Assembly: GCA_015493745.1 (NCBI GenBank)
Contig: WGCN01000040.1
Span: 1-53,212, forward strand
DNA length: 53,212 bases
Direction of reading: 5' to 3'
Origin: Calditrichales bacterium
Lineage (GTDB): Bacteria; Calditrichota; Calditrichia; Calditrichales; J004
The notes beneath the pieces are model-generated. The model was not told the origin of the DNA. It did not search any database and was given only the letters and a program-made list of their open reading frames with translations. This document shows positions 16,396 to 25,072 of the stretch, piece after piece. How positions within the stretch are numbered: position 1 is the first letter of the stretch; each line of letters starts with the position of its first letter. Made by a program: the position numbers and the translations under genes.

Positions 16396-17391
16396 TTAGG
16401 GTATCCTTCTTAAATAGGTTTGTGACAGCAACAGTTCGATCAGAAGAAAGGCCAGACCGGCCACGGCAAAGTACAGATACAGCTCATCATAGCGTGTATA
16501 CTCCTTTACCTCAATCTTCGTCTTCTCCAGTTTACCGATTTCATCGTAAATATTCTTCAGGCTACGGGTGTTCGTGGCCCGGAAGTACTGCCCGCCGGTA
16601 GCCTGGGCAATTTTTTTCAGGGTTTCCTCATCAATGCGTACCTCTATCTGGCGGTACCCGGGGCCAAACAGGGGATCATTTTGCGGATAACGCGCCATCC
16701 CCCGGGTGCCGGCACCGATGGTATATATTTTAATACCATAGGTAGCGGCGATCTGTGCCGCGGTCACCGGATCCACCTGGCCGGAATTATTAACGCCGTC
16801 GGTCAGCAGAATTATCACCTTGCTCTTGGCCTTGCTTTCCCGCAGGCGGTTAACGGCATTGACGATGCCCATACCGATGGCCGTGCCGTCCCAACTGTTA
16901 TCGGCCACCTTTATCTGCTCCAACAGGGTCTGCAATACATTATAATCCAGGGTCAGGGGGCACTGGGTAAAGCTTTCCCCGGCGAACACGACCATGCCGA
17001 TGCGGTCGTTTTTCCTTTCCTGAATAAACTGACGGGCCACCGCCTTAACCGCTTCCAGCCGGTTCTTCGGCTTAAAGTCTTCGGCCAGCATACTGCTGGA
17101 GACATCCAAAGCCAGGATGATATCGATCCCCTCGGTACTCACTTCCCTTTCGGCATTGGCCGATTGCGGCCGGGCCAGGGCAATGATCAGCGCCGTTATG
17201 GCCAACAGGCGCAACAGGGGCATAACGGGCAGCAACCGCTGGCGCGGCGATTTGGCCAACCGCTCCACCAGTCCCGTGTCGGAATACTTTATGTGTGCTT
17301 TCCCGCGGGCCCCTTTTTGCCGGAACCACCAGCCCAGGAGCGGTACAACCGCCAATAACAGCAGATACCAGGGATCATGAAATTCAAACAT
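16396..17391 (-). CDS. batA: BatA, VWA-domain membrane protein
   Basis: A 331-aa paralogue of BatB with two N-terminal helices (about residues 7-22 and 53-74), a VWA domain (about 85-280) and a C-terminal helix (about 305-323). MIDAS residues: D96-V-S98-S-S100, Thr in NSWDGTAIGMG and Asp in ILLTDGVNNSG. The N-terminus (FHDPWYLLLLAVVPLLGWW) is characteristic of BatA. It starts 13 bp after the DUF4340 gene. In Bacteroides the BatA-E proteins form complexes that support growth under oxygen; here they share an operon with an ABC transporter. Confidence 0.93.
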   Translation of the reverse strand: MFEFHDPWYLLLLAVVPLLGWWFRQKGARGKAHIKYSDTGLVERLAKSPRQRLLPVMPLLRLLAITALIIALARPQSANAEREVSTEGIDIILALDVSSSMLAEDFKPKNRLEAVKAVARQFIQERKNDRIGMVVFAGESFTQCPLTLDYNVLQTLLEQIKVADNSWDGTAIGMGIVNAVNRLRESKAKSKVIILLTDGVNNSGQVDPVTAAQIAATYGIKIYTIGAGTRGMARYPQNDPLFGPGYRQIEVRIDEETLKKIAQATGGQYFRATNTRSLKNIYDEIGKLEKTKIEVKEYTRYDELYLYFAVAGLAFLLIELLLSQTYLRRIP

Positions 17392-17404
17392 TTACAGCGG
17401 CCGC

Positions 17405-18730
17405 CTATTTCTTTTTGAACAGATCGTCGTGTGTCAACAGGATATCCCTGATATCCGCCTCCTTTACCGTCACGATCTGTCCGCTTAGCGTGTTTCTTAC
17501 ATAACGCGCCTTTTGGGTTACCCGGCCAAACTCCAGACGGAGCTCCGGTTGTTCATCAATATACAGCTCCACAATGGCCACGGGCTTATCCAGGCCGTAT
17601 TTCTTCAGGCTTCCCGTTTTCCCGTCCAAAAAGGAGCGTGCTTTCAGGTTACTCAGCGCGCTGAGCATGGTGGTGATTTTTATATTGCGTATCTCCCCGC
17701 TGTCGTTGAGGGCGATCCACTGCGAGGAAGTATCTCTTTTAAAAGACATTGTCCGGCCGCCGTTCTCCAGCTTGATGCGACGGATGCTGCCCGGCCGAAA
17801 ATCGGCGAGTTTCTTTTCCCGGAAGCCGTAAAGGGTTTTATTAAACGGTTCCATGAAGAGGGTGTCCACCTTAAATACATGGGGACGGGCATCGTCCTTA
17901 CCATAGACCATTTTACCCTCAGGCCGTGAAAAAGAGACTCCGGAACGGCTTTGATTTTCTCCCTGATACAGATCTATCTTATAGGCCGGATTCTGCAACG
18001 AGAAAACGCCTAAATCGGTCGCGGATTCCGTCACCACCGCCAGGACCCGGCCAAAATCCAGCTTATTGAGCAGGGCCCGTACGGCGGCCTGATCGGCGCG
18101 ACTTTTTATGGGCCGGGTCAATTGCCATTCGACGCCCTCTTTTGCAAACTCAAAAGTGCCCCGGGGGGTTTTGAGTTCAATGCGTTTCACCGCTTCTTTA
18201 TCAAAATGAAGCGCCTTTTTATCGCGCCAGTCAAACAGGCTTTTCTGCGCATTTCGTTTTAAAACGGCCGGTGTTACCATGACCAGGCTGTCATCCCTGG
18301 CCGCATAGATATTGTCACCAAAGGCCGCATCCGCACCCAAAAACAGCGAATCGCTGCCATCCGGGCCTTCTATGCGCAAACTCAGTTGCGGATTGTTCAA
18401 ACCGTACTGATTCTTGTCCTTACCGGCCAGGCTAAAGGTACGTATTTTTTTGGCACCGGTTAAGGTTCTTAAAAAAGCGTTGACCGTGGCGCCGTCCGCA
18501 TCTGTTTTTACGGGAGCGGTAATCCGCCACTGATCATCTTTTTTTTCAAAACGTATGCGCCGGCCACCGTTTTCCACCTCCCAGGCACTGATCTCTCCCT
18601 CATCAAAGGCAATCAGCTTTTCCTCTTTCTCCCTGGCTTTCTGACGCTGTTCCTCGCCCTTGTACTCATACAGATAAACATACGCGCCGAGCGCAAGGGC
18701 CACCAGGAACAAAATCAATGTATTGCGCAT
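17405..18730 (-). CDS. DUF4340-domain membrane-anchored protein
   Basis: A 441-aa protein with one N-terminal membrane anchor (about residues 5-22) and a large periplasmic part composed of DUF4340-type beta repeats. Recurrent units include VENGGRRIRFEKKDDQWRIT, ELKTPRGTFEFAKEGVEWQL and KLENGGRTMSFKRDTSSQWI, i.e. three or more copies of a similar beta hairpin. It starts 11 bp after the GldG-like gene with GGAG upstream of the ATG. DUF4340 genes commonly follow ABC-2 permease and GldG-like genes and probably encode the extracytoplasmic partner. The molecular role is unknown. Confidence 0.85.
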   Translation of the reverse strand: MRNTLILFLVALALGAYVYLYEYKGEEQRQKAREKEEKLIAFDEGEISAWEVENGGRRIRFEKKDDQWRITAPVKTDADGATVNAFLRTLTGAKKIRTFSLAGKDKNQYGLNNPQLSLRIEGPDGSDSLFLGADAAFGDNIYAARDDSLVMVTPAVLKRNAQKSLFDWRDKKALHFDKEAVKRIELKTPRGTFEFAKEGVEWQLTRPIKSRADQAAVRALLNKLDFGRVLAVVTESATDLGVFSLQNPAYKIDLYQGENQSRSGVSFSRPEGKMVYGKDDARPHVFKVDTLFMEPFNKTLYGFREKKLADFRPGSIRRIKLENGGRTMSFKRDTSSQWIALNDSGEIRNIKITTMLSALSNLKARSFLDGKTGSLKKYGLDKPVAIVELYIDEQPELRLEFGRVTQKARYVRNTLSGQIVTVKEADIRDILLTHDDLFKKK

Positions 18731-18741
18731 GGCTGCTCTCC

Positions 18742-20253
18742 TTAATCCCGGTTACGTTTAAAATAAAAACCCACACCCAGACCGATCATAATCAGCGGGA
18801 TGGCGATGACCACGAGATAAAACAGTGTCGTTACATCTCCGGGGGTCATGGTCAGGCGGCTGTCCTCCAGTTTCTTGGGACGGATGGAGATCAGTTCACC
18901 TTCATCGGCCAGGTAATTTATGGTGTTCAAAAACAGGTCGCCATTGCCCTGTTGATTAAAATAACCGTTACGGGCAAAGTCGGAATCACCGAAAATGGCG
19001 GCGACGGCTGTTTTATCCCCCGTTTTTTTGGAACTGATCACCGCCAGGGTAACAGGTCCCTCCCTGTCTTTTCCGGCATCAAAGGCAACCTTACCGCCGG
19101 CAAAATCCACATCGGCCCAGCTTTGGGGGGATGTTCTGAGAAGCTCCGTCACCGTCCAGTCATCCTTCACCGCGGCCGGCGTCACCGATGAGGCCAGGGG
19201 AAAGAAGGTCATGACGTTAAAATCCCTGGTCACCGGATGTTTTTTATCATAGGTCTGTACCAGCGGCATACCCGGCCCGGCGCCAAAGAGCTGTCCGAAA
19301 CCGGAAGCATCGATCACCACATCCCGGCCCACCTCGGCCTTAAAAGCAGCGGCCAGGGCCCGTACATCATCGGGACTGTCCGGATCGAGCAGTAAAAACA
19401 ACTTGCCGCCCCGCTCCACATATTGCTTCAGGGAGTCCGTTTCTCCCGGAGCCAGGGGGGACTTGGGGGAGGCCACGACAACCACCGAGGCGCTGTCCGG
19501 CACTTTACGGCTGCGCACCAGGTTAAAGGTACGCACCAGATAGTTTTCTTTTTTGATCGCCCCGGCGGCATCGGAGTAGCCTTCCGTGCCCTTATCGGCG
19601 ATGGAATGTTCCCCGTGGCCGGTGAGGAAATAGACGGCCTTCTGCTCGTCATTGCTCACCTTTATAATGGCATTGGTAAGGTTGGACTCACTGATTTTGG
19701 TAACGGTTTCCCGCCGCGGGCCCGCTTCCACCACCAGGACGCCATACTGATTGATGCCGTATTGATGGGCAACTTCCGCTTGTTCAATGGGGTCGATCAC
19801 CTCGTAGGAAAGACGGGGACTGCGATAGCTGTATTCATCGAGAAGATCGGTCACCCCACTCTCGTCTCCGCTTTTTACAAACAATTTGATGACGACATTT
19901 TTATCCAGATGATTCAACACCTGCGTGGTTTGCGAGGAAAGACTGTATAGCTTGGCCCGGGTTAAATCCAGGCGGTAATGACGGCGGTTACTGACAAAAG
20001 CGATCATGGCCGCCAGTAAAACCACAATCAGGGCCTGGAAGGCAAAATTGGCGCTAAGCTTCACACTGCGGCCCGAAACCTCCTTTTGCCTGTTTTTATA
20101 ATAATCAAAAATAAAGTAGACCGTGCCCGCGATACCCAGTACCAGCGTCACGGTATTCCAAAGCGCCCATACCCTGGCAATGCTGTAACCGATGAGGGCC
20201 GCGGCCATCAAAACCAGCGCTGCCAGACCGATGATATTGATATACTTTTTCAT
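18742..20253 (-). CDS. GldG-like ABC transporter auxiliary protein
   Basis: A 503-aa protein of the ABC_transp_aux/GldG family. Two N-terminal helices (about residues 7-50) and a third (about 70-90) precede a large periplasmic domain starting RRHYRLDLTRAKLYSLSSQT, which is the family signature. It also has YFLTGHGEHSI and a conserved FLLLDPDSPDD segment, with a C-terminal helix at about 470-495. GldG acts with the GldA/GldF ABC transporter in Bacteroidota gliding and secretion, but homologues occur widely in non-gliding bacteria. It is 16 bp downstream of the permease gene. No other gld motility genes are in the window. Confidence 0.9.
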   Translation of the reverse strand: MKKYINIIGLAALVLMAAALIGYSIARVWALWNTVTLVLGIAGTVYFIFDYYKNRQKEVSGRSVKLSANFAFQALIVVLLAAMIAFVSNRRHYRLDLTRAKLYSLSSQTTQVLNHLDKNVVIKLFVKSGDESGVTDLLDEYSYRSPRLSYEVIDPIEQAEVAHQYGINQYGVLVVEAGPRRETVTKISESNLTNAIIKVSNDEQKAVYFLTGHGEHSIADKGTEGYSDAAGAIKKENYLVRTFNLVRSRKVPDSASVVVVASPKSPLAPGETDSLKQYVERGGKLFLLLDPDSPDDVRALAAAFKAEVGRDVVIDASGFGQLFGAGPGMPLVQTYDKKHPVTRDFNVMTFFPLASSVTPAAVKDDWTVTELLRTSPQSWADVDFAGGKVAFDAGKDREGPVTLAVISSKKTGDKTAVAAIFGDSDFARNGYFNQQGNGDLFLNTINYLADEGELISIRPKKLEDSRLTMTPGDVTTLFYLVVIAIPLIMIGLGVGFYFKRNRD

Positions 20254-20269
20254 TGTGCTGTTATCTCTC

Positions 20270-21052
20270 CTATGCTCTCCATTTAACTGATTCCACCGTC
20301 TTCAGGGAAAAATAGATACCCAGACTTACAAACAGAATGTAATAAGCCACATGGCTGGTATCGATAACGCCTTGCGCGAAATCCTCAAAATGATTGATGA
20401 TTGAGATATAGTTCAGAATGTCGCCGAGGACAGGCCCGGCAAACTGCGCGCCCCAGCCCACAACCCACAACAACAGGGATAAGCCGAATCCGCCGATGGC
20501 GGCAATCATTTGATTTTCCGTTGTGGTGGAGATGAACAAGCCCATGCTGATATAGGCGGCGCCCATCAGAAAAAGACCCAGATAGCCGCTGAGCACCGGC
20601 CACACTTCCGGCGCCCCGTATAAAAACAACAGCGCCTGAAAAAACATCGTGGGAATAAGCAACACGACATAAAACATCAAACCGGCCAGAAATTTCCCGG
20701 TAATGATTTGCAGGGGAGTGATGGGGCTGGTATAGAGCAGCTCCACCGTGCCGGTACGTTTCTCATCGGCAAAAAGCCGCATGGTGATCGTCGGCAGTAT
20801 AAAAAGCGTAATCAGGGCCAGATTGTAAAAATAGGGCCGGATGACCATCAGGTTAACATTCAGCGTTTGCGGCGCCATGCGGTATTGGGCGGCCCGCATC
20901 TGATCCATAAAAGAGGCCTGTACAAAGCCGCTGACGGTGAGATAAAAAAAGACACCGCTCAGGGCTGTAAACAAAGCCAGAATGATATAGGCGGTCGGCG
21001 AGTAAAAGTAGGATTTAAATTCCTTGTTAAAAATAGCATTTATCGCTTGCAT
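20270..21052 (-). CDS. ABC-2 type permease (GldF-like)
   Basis: A 260-aa permease with six predicted helices: an N-terminal MQAINAIFNKEFKSYFYSPT amphipathic start typical of the NosY/GldF type, then spans at about 22-42, 75-95, 115-140, 150-172, 180-200 and 232-252. It contains the ADEKRTGTVELLYTSP loop characteristic of this class. The start at 21052 is used because its ATG shares one base with the stop of the ATPase gene (TGATG). The longer upstream frame lies inside the ATPase gene. With that ATPase and the GldG-like protein it forms one transporter. The substrate is unknown. Confidence 0.9.
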   Translation of the reverse strand: MQAINAIFNKEFKSYFYSPTAYIILALFTALSGVFFYLTVSGFVQASFMDQMRAAQYRMAPQTLNVNLMVIRPYFYNLALITLFILPTITMRLFADEKRTGTVELLYTSPITPLQIITGKFLAGLMFYVVLLIPTMFFQALLFLYGAPEVWPVLSGYLGLFLMGAAYISMGLFISTTTENQMIAAIGGFGLSLLLWVVGWGAQFAGPVLGDILNYISIINHFEDFAQGVIDTSHVAYYILFVSLGIYFSLKTVESVKWRA

Positions 21053-21987
21053 CAGGCAGCCTCCTCTTTGGTGATGAGATGCAGGAAGATATCTTCCAGC
21101 GTAAATGTTTCTTTTCTCAGTTCCAGCAGATCCATGTTTTGTCTGACGGTGAGGCGGGCCAGTTCTCGCCGCACATCGCCGGCGCTTTCCACCTTGATGT
21201 TCAGCAGACCCTCTCCCGCCGGGACAATCTCGATCTGCCGGATCCCTTCCACTTTTTCCGCGGCCTGGCGCCATTTCAGTTCATCGCCGGCCACCGTCAG
21301 CAGAATCCTTTCCCCGCCGGAGAGGCGCGCGGTCAGATTTTCCGGCGTATCCTCGGCCACCACGCGGCCCTGGTTGATAATCACTACCCGCTCACAGGTC
21401 TGTTCGATCTCCGGAAGAATGTGGGAAGAGAGTATCACGGTATGCTCACCGCGTAAATTCTTTATCAGTTCGCGTATTTCAATGATCTGCTTCGGATCCA
21501 GCCCCACTGTCGGCTCGTCCAGGATCACGATCTGCGGATTGTTAAGCAGGGATTGCGCCAAGCCCACCCGTTGTTTATACCCCTTGGAAAGCTTGGCTAT
21601 GATACGGTGGCGCACATCGCCTATGCTGGTTTTCTCGATAACGGAATCGATATCTTTTTTACGCCTGTCCGCCGGCATTCCTTTTATACGGGCCACAAAA
21701 TCCAGATAATCCCACACCGTGAATTCGGTGTACAGGGGTGGATTTTCCGGTAAATAACCGGTTATGCGGCGCACATCCATGCTTTGTTCAAAAATATCGT
21801 AGCCCCCGATAACGGCCTTTCCCGAAGTGGGTGGCATATAACAGGTTAAAATACGCATGGTCGTTGTTTTACCGGCGGCATTGGGCCCCAGCAATCCTAA
21901 GATTTCACCTTTGTTAACATGAAAGGTGATATCCGATATGGCGCGCTTTTCGCCATAGAAACGGGTTAATCCTTCCACATGAATCAA
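21052..21987 (-). CDS. ABC transporter ATP-binding protein (GldA-like)
   Basis: A 311-aa ATPase with a complete nucleotide-binding domain: Walker A GPNAAGKTT at residues 34-42, signature LSKGYKQR at 133-140, Walker B IVILDEPTVGLDP at 153-165, and the switch His in ILSSHILPE. A C-terminal regulatory extension (about 220-311) resembles that of GldA/NatA-type exporters. The start codon is TTG at 21987 with GGAGG 7 nt upstream. It is translationally coupled to the permease gene. It powers the ABC-2/GldG-like transporter embedded in the Bat cluster. Confidence 0.93.
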   Translation of the reverse strand: MIHVEGLTRFYGEKRAISDITFHVNKGEILGLLGPNAAGKTTTMRILTCYMPPTSGKAVIGGYDIFEQSMDVRRITGYLPENPPLYTEFTVWDYLDFVARIKGMPADRRKKDIDSVIEKTSIGDVRHRIIAKLSKGYKQRVGLAQSLLNNPQIVILDEPTVGLDPKQIIEIRELIKNLRGEHTVILSSHILPEIEQTCERVVIINQGRVVAEDTPENLTARLSGGERILLTVAGDELKWRQAAEKVEGIRQIEIVPAGEGLLNIKVESAGDVRRELARLTVRQNMDLLELRKETFTLEDIFLHLITKEEAA

Positions 21988-22003
21988 GGCTGTTCCTCCT
22001 TTG

Positions 22004-22978
22004 TTATAAGTTTTTTCGGCCGGTTGGACGGTTCATCACTACGGCCGGTTCTTCAAAAACAAGCTTGGTGTCCAAAACAAACTGTTCGGTATCGCGCATA
22101 ATATTTTGTGTGGTGATTTTGTCGGGTATGTGTTTGGCAAACTTCACCAGATCGGCTACGCGCAATATCTTTTCCACACGCGCGGCTTCCTTTTCCGGCA
22201 GATGCGCCTTCAGGGCCCGCAGGGTTTCATCCGTGGTGGATTCCAGCGCATGGATAAAATAACGTCCTTCCAGATAGGTGCGCAGAATATCGCTCAGCCG
22301 GCTGTAGAACTCTTTATACCGCTCTTTTTCCAGCAGATCGCTGCCGTACAGGGCAGCCAGGGCCTGCAGGGCGATTTCATGGGCCGGGCGCGGTGGGGGT
22401 GGCGGGCGAAAAATATAACCGGTTTCCTGCTTGCTCTTCCAAGCGCGGTAAATCAACCAGGCGGCAAAAAGCAACAAAACCAGCGCCAAAAACACCCATC
22501 CCCAAAAAGCCCAGTCCACAGGAATACCCAGCGGAGCGCGAATATCACGGAGGACAAGGCTGTCCCCGGCGGCAATCACGGAAACCACCCGGACGTCGAT
22601 GGCCCTGCCGCTGATAATCTGGCCGGAATCGCTGCTATCGGCATAGAACAAGACCGGAAAGGCCGGGATGACAAAACGTCCCGTGTCATATGCGGTCAGA
22701 GTAAATTCAAAACGTTCGCGCCGCCGGTCGTCCTCCAGAATTTCCTGTTTGGGGAAACGGTAATCTTTTATTTCAAAGGGCTCAAGGACCACCCCTTCAC
22801 CGGGGCGTTCCACACGCACGCCGGGGGCGTGGTCAATCAAAACCGTATACCGGATACGGTCACCGATAGTGATGCGATTGGTATCCACCTGCGTCCGTAT
22901 CTCAATCAAAGGCTGTCCGGCCCAAAGATGGGAGGCCAGCCATATCGTCAACAAAATCGATCTTCGAAAAAGAGTCAT
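22004..22978 (-). CDS. BatD-like membrane protein (first accessory copy)
   Basis: A 324-aa protein with a signal peptide (to about residue 21) and one Ig-like beta domain (about 24-130; TNRITIGDRIRYTVLIDHAPG, FTLTAYDTGRFVIPAFPV). A transmembrane helix at about 155-180 is followed by a Pro-rich joint (PPPPPRP) and a cytoplasmic helical domain (about 205-305; YKEFYSRLSDILRTYLEGRY). The fold order matches BatD in short form. Similar proteins sit between MoxR/DUF58 and VWA genes in other genomes. It is 16 bp before the ABC ATPase gene and 121 bp after the barrel gene. Homology to BatD is judged by architecture only. Confidence 0.7.
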   Translation of the reverse strand: MTLFRRSILLTIWLASHLWAGQPLIEIRTQVDTNRITIGDRIRYTVLIDHAPGVRVERPGEGVVLEPFEIKDYRFPKQEILEDDRRRERFEFTLTAYDTGRFVIPAFPVLFYADSSDSGQIISGRAIDVRVVSVIAAGDSLVLRDIRAPLGIPVDWAFWGWVFLALVLLLFAAWLIYRAWKSKQETGYIFRPPPPPRPAHEIALQALAALYGSDLLEKERYKEFYSRLSDILRTYLEGRYFIHALESTTDETLRALKAHLPEKEAARVEKILRVADLVKFAKHIPDKITTQNIMRDTEQFVLDTKLVFEEPAVVMNRPTGRKNL

Positions 22979-23099
22979 CTTAACCCGTGTCTAATAGGCC
23001 GTTTTATGTTTATTTTCCGTTATCATGCCCCTACGGGCAAAAGAGCGCCGCGCCGAAGGCGCCATGCTACAATCAAAAAATGAATTTTTTATGAAGCCC
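22979..23099. other. longest spacer inside the Bat cluster, with small hairpins
   Basis: This 121-bp gap is the largest within the cluster. It holds GCCC-N4-GGGC (23027-23038) and a 5-bp stem GCGCC-GAA-GGCGC (about 23051-23063). No T-run or clear promoter accompanies them. It could be an RNA processing or internal regulatory site dividing the cluster into two units. Confidence 0.3.
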
Positions 23100-24065
23100 C
23101 TAAAACCAGAAGCGCAGTCCTATTTCCGGCCCAAAGAAGGCCGCGTTTGTATCGTTCAGGGGCATCAGCGTACGGACACCGCCGTACAACTCGCCCCGGC
23201 GGTAGTGAAACCCGGCAAACAGGGCTGCTTCCACCATCAGGTTTGCCCCCTGTACCCCGCCGCCGAGATAACTGTTCAATCCCAGACGTCCACTCAGACT
23301 AACCGGCTGTATGATAAAAAAACGGCTGTCCAGGGCAAGGGCCGGTCCCCACATGGCGGCCTTTGCCCCGTCGGGATAAAGCAGCGAAGCACCCGCGGAA
23401 AGGGAGAGCAATGTCTTATCCGAAGCGATAAACAGGTAACTGTAAGCCACATTGAGTATTTGCAGATTATCACTTCCCCTTTCCAACCGTTCTTTATAGT
23501 TGTAAAAGTCCAGCCGCAAACCGTGCCGTTCGGAAAAAGTGAAGGCCCCGTTCAGCCGCAGAGCGGAAAGATCACGGTCTATATAATACATGCCCGCGGC
23601 CAGGCGGCCCAGGTAGTTTTTGCCATTGCTGTCTTCATGTACCAGTCCGCTCTCGTCAAACGGATAAAGGCCAAAAGACAACGGCTGCGAAGTCTCAGCC
23701 GCTACCGGGTTCCGGGTTGAATCGGGAACCTCCCCCGCCGCATAAGCCTGCGCCGGACCGGGGGAATCCAAACTGTTTAGCGGCAGGGCCTCCCCGGTAT
23801 CATCATCATAAAAGTCCTCTTGCTCTTCATCATCCGCATCAAACAGGATGTGAAACAGGATTTCCAGAATATCAAAAAGCAGTCCCCCGGACTCCTCTTC
23901 CTCATAGTTGTTTTCCTCATCCTCTTCTTCATCGTCGGAGGAGGATTTTCCGGCATTGGCGTCTTCAAACCCGCCGATGCGTCCTTGTTTGTCCTGGGCC
24001 TGCAGCGGCGCGGGGGAGAATATAACAAAAACCGTCATGAGGATCGCCAGCCAAAGGGATTTCAT
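23100..24065 (-). CDS. putative outer-membrane beta-barrel with Asp/Glu-rich segment
   Basis: A 321-aa protein, unrecognised. A signal peptide (to about residue 23) is followed by an extremely acidic segment (about 40-95; DDEEEDEENNYEEEE and DADDEEQEDFYDDD) split by a hydrophobic patch (LLFDILEILFHILF). The last 190 residues alternate polar and hydrophobic residues as in beta strands and end GLRFWF, a terminal aromatic typical of outer-membrane proteins. It overlaps the DUF58 gene by 4 bp (ATGA), so it is firmly part of the cluster. Acidic runs suggest Ca2+ or other cation binding. This is inference; no family was recognised. Confidence 0.6.
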   Translation of the reverse strand: MKSLWLAILMTVFVIFSPAPLQAQDKQGRIGGFEDANAGKSSSDDEEEDEENNYEEEESGGLLFDILEILFHILFDADDEEQEDFYDDDTGEALPLNSLDSPGPAQAYAAGEVPDSTRNPVAAETSQPLSFGLYPFDESGLVHEDSNGKNYLGRLAAGMYYIDRDLSALRLNGAFTFSERHGLRLDFYNYKERLERGSDNLQILNVAYSYLFIASDKTLLSLSAGASLLYPDGAKAAMWGPALALDSRFFIIQPVSLSGRLGLNSYLGGGVQGANLMVEAALFAGFHYRRGELYGGVRTLMPLNDTNAAFFGPEIGLRFWF

Positions 24066-25069
24066 TGATGCGCCCCTTTTCTACGGACACGCATTTTAAA
24101 GAAGCGGTTCATCGGCTCCACATAGGAGCGGTCGGTCAACACCTCGATATAATCCACGCCCGAGGAGCGCAACATAGCGCGCAAGGCGGTCTGGTACTGG
24201 CGTACTCCCTTATGAAAACCGTTCCGCACGTAAGCGGCGCCCGTATCCACCGTATGCCGCTCACCGGTTTCCGCGTCCTCCAGTTCTATAAGTCCCACAT
24301 CGGGCAAAGTAACCTCGCGGGGGTCTATAATATTCATGGCGATCAGGTCATGTTTTTTGGCGGCCAGTTGCAGGGATTTTTCAAAATCCCGGGCCAGAAA
24401 GTCGGAGATAAGAAAAGCGGTGCTGCGTCGTTTGACAATGCGTGTCAGATATTCCAGGGGAACATTCAGATCCGTTTCGGATTCCCCCGGTTTATAAAAG
24501 AGCACCTCGCGGATAACCCGCAACACATGTTTTTTCCCTTTGCGGGGCGGAATGAATTTCTCAATCTTATCGGAGAAGATGATCAGCCCCACCTTATCAT
24601 TGTTGGTGATGGCCGAAAAAGCCAGCACGGCGGAAATTTCGGCGGCGATCTCCCTTTTCATCCGCCCGGTCGTGCCAAAGTTACCGCTGGAACTCACATC
24701 TACCAGCAACATAACGGTCAGTTCGCGCTCTTCATCAAAGATTTTGATAAACGGCTTGCCGGTGCGCGCCGAAACGTTCCAGTCTATGGAGCGGACATCG
24801 TCGCCGGGTTGATATTCCCGCACTTCGGCAAACTCCATGCCCCGCCCTTTAAAAACCGAGTGATACTCCCCGGCAAAAAGCTCATTGACGATGGCCCGCG
24901 TGGAAACATCGATCTGTCGCACCTTTTTCAGGATTTCCCGGGTACGCTCCTCCGCGCCGGGTTCTCGCGCCTCACCTTCGGTAAGGGCACTGGTTCTCCC
25001 CGCCAGAAACAACATCGCCATTAAGAGCACCAGGACGGTTGCCGTAACGGCCACATAGATCATGAACAT
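24062..25069 (-). CDS. DUF58-domain (VWA-like) membrane protein
   Basis: A 335-aa protein with an N-terminal membrane helix (about residues 4-24) and a DUF58 domain carrying the signature GMEFAEVREYQPGDDVRSID, then WNVSARTGKPFIK. A VWA-like fold follows with a partial MIDAS, LLVDVSSSGNFG (D-V-S-S-S). DUF58 proteins are regularly encoded next to MoxR ATPases and are probably their substrates or targets. It starts 3 bp after the MoxR gene. ATGs at 25069 and 25063 are both possible. Confidence 0.92.
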   Translation of the reverse strand: MFMIYVAVTATVLVLLMAMLFLAGRTSALTEGEAREPGAEERTREILKKVRQIDVSTRAIVNELFAGEYHSVFKGRGMEFAEVREYQPGDDVRSIDWNVSARTGKPFIKIFDEERELTVMLLVDVSSSGNFGTTGRMKREIAAEISAVLAFSAITNNDKVGLIIFSDKIEKFIPPRKGKKHVLRVIREVLFYKPGESETDLNVPLEYLTRIVKRRSTAFLISDFLARDFEKSLQLAAKKHDLIAMNIIDPREVTLPDVGLIELEDAETGERHTVDTGAAYVRNGFHKGVRQYQTALRAMLRSSGVDYIEVLTDRSYVEPMNRFFKMRVRRKGAHQ

Positions 25070-25072
25070 GGC

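Noticed and set aside
18742-21987. Gliding-motility locus
   Set aside because: Only GldA/F/G-type transporter proteins are present. No gldH-N, sprA or other motility genes are seen, and such transporters are common in non-gliding bacteria.
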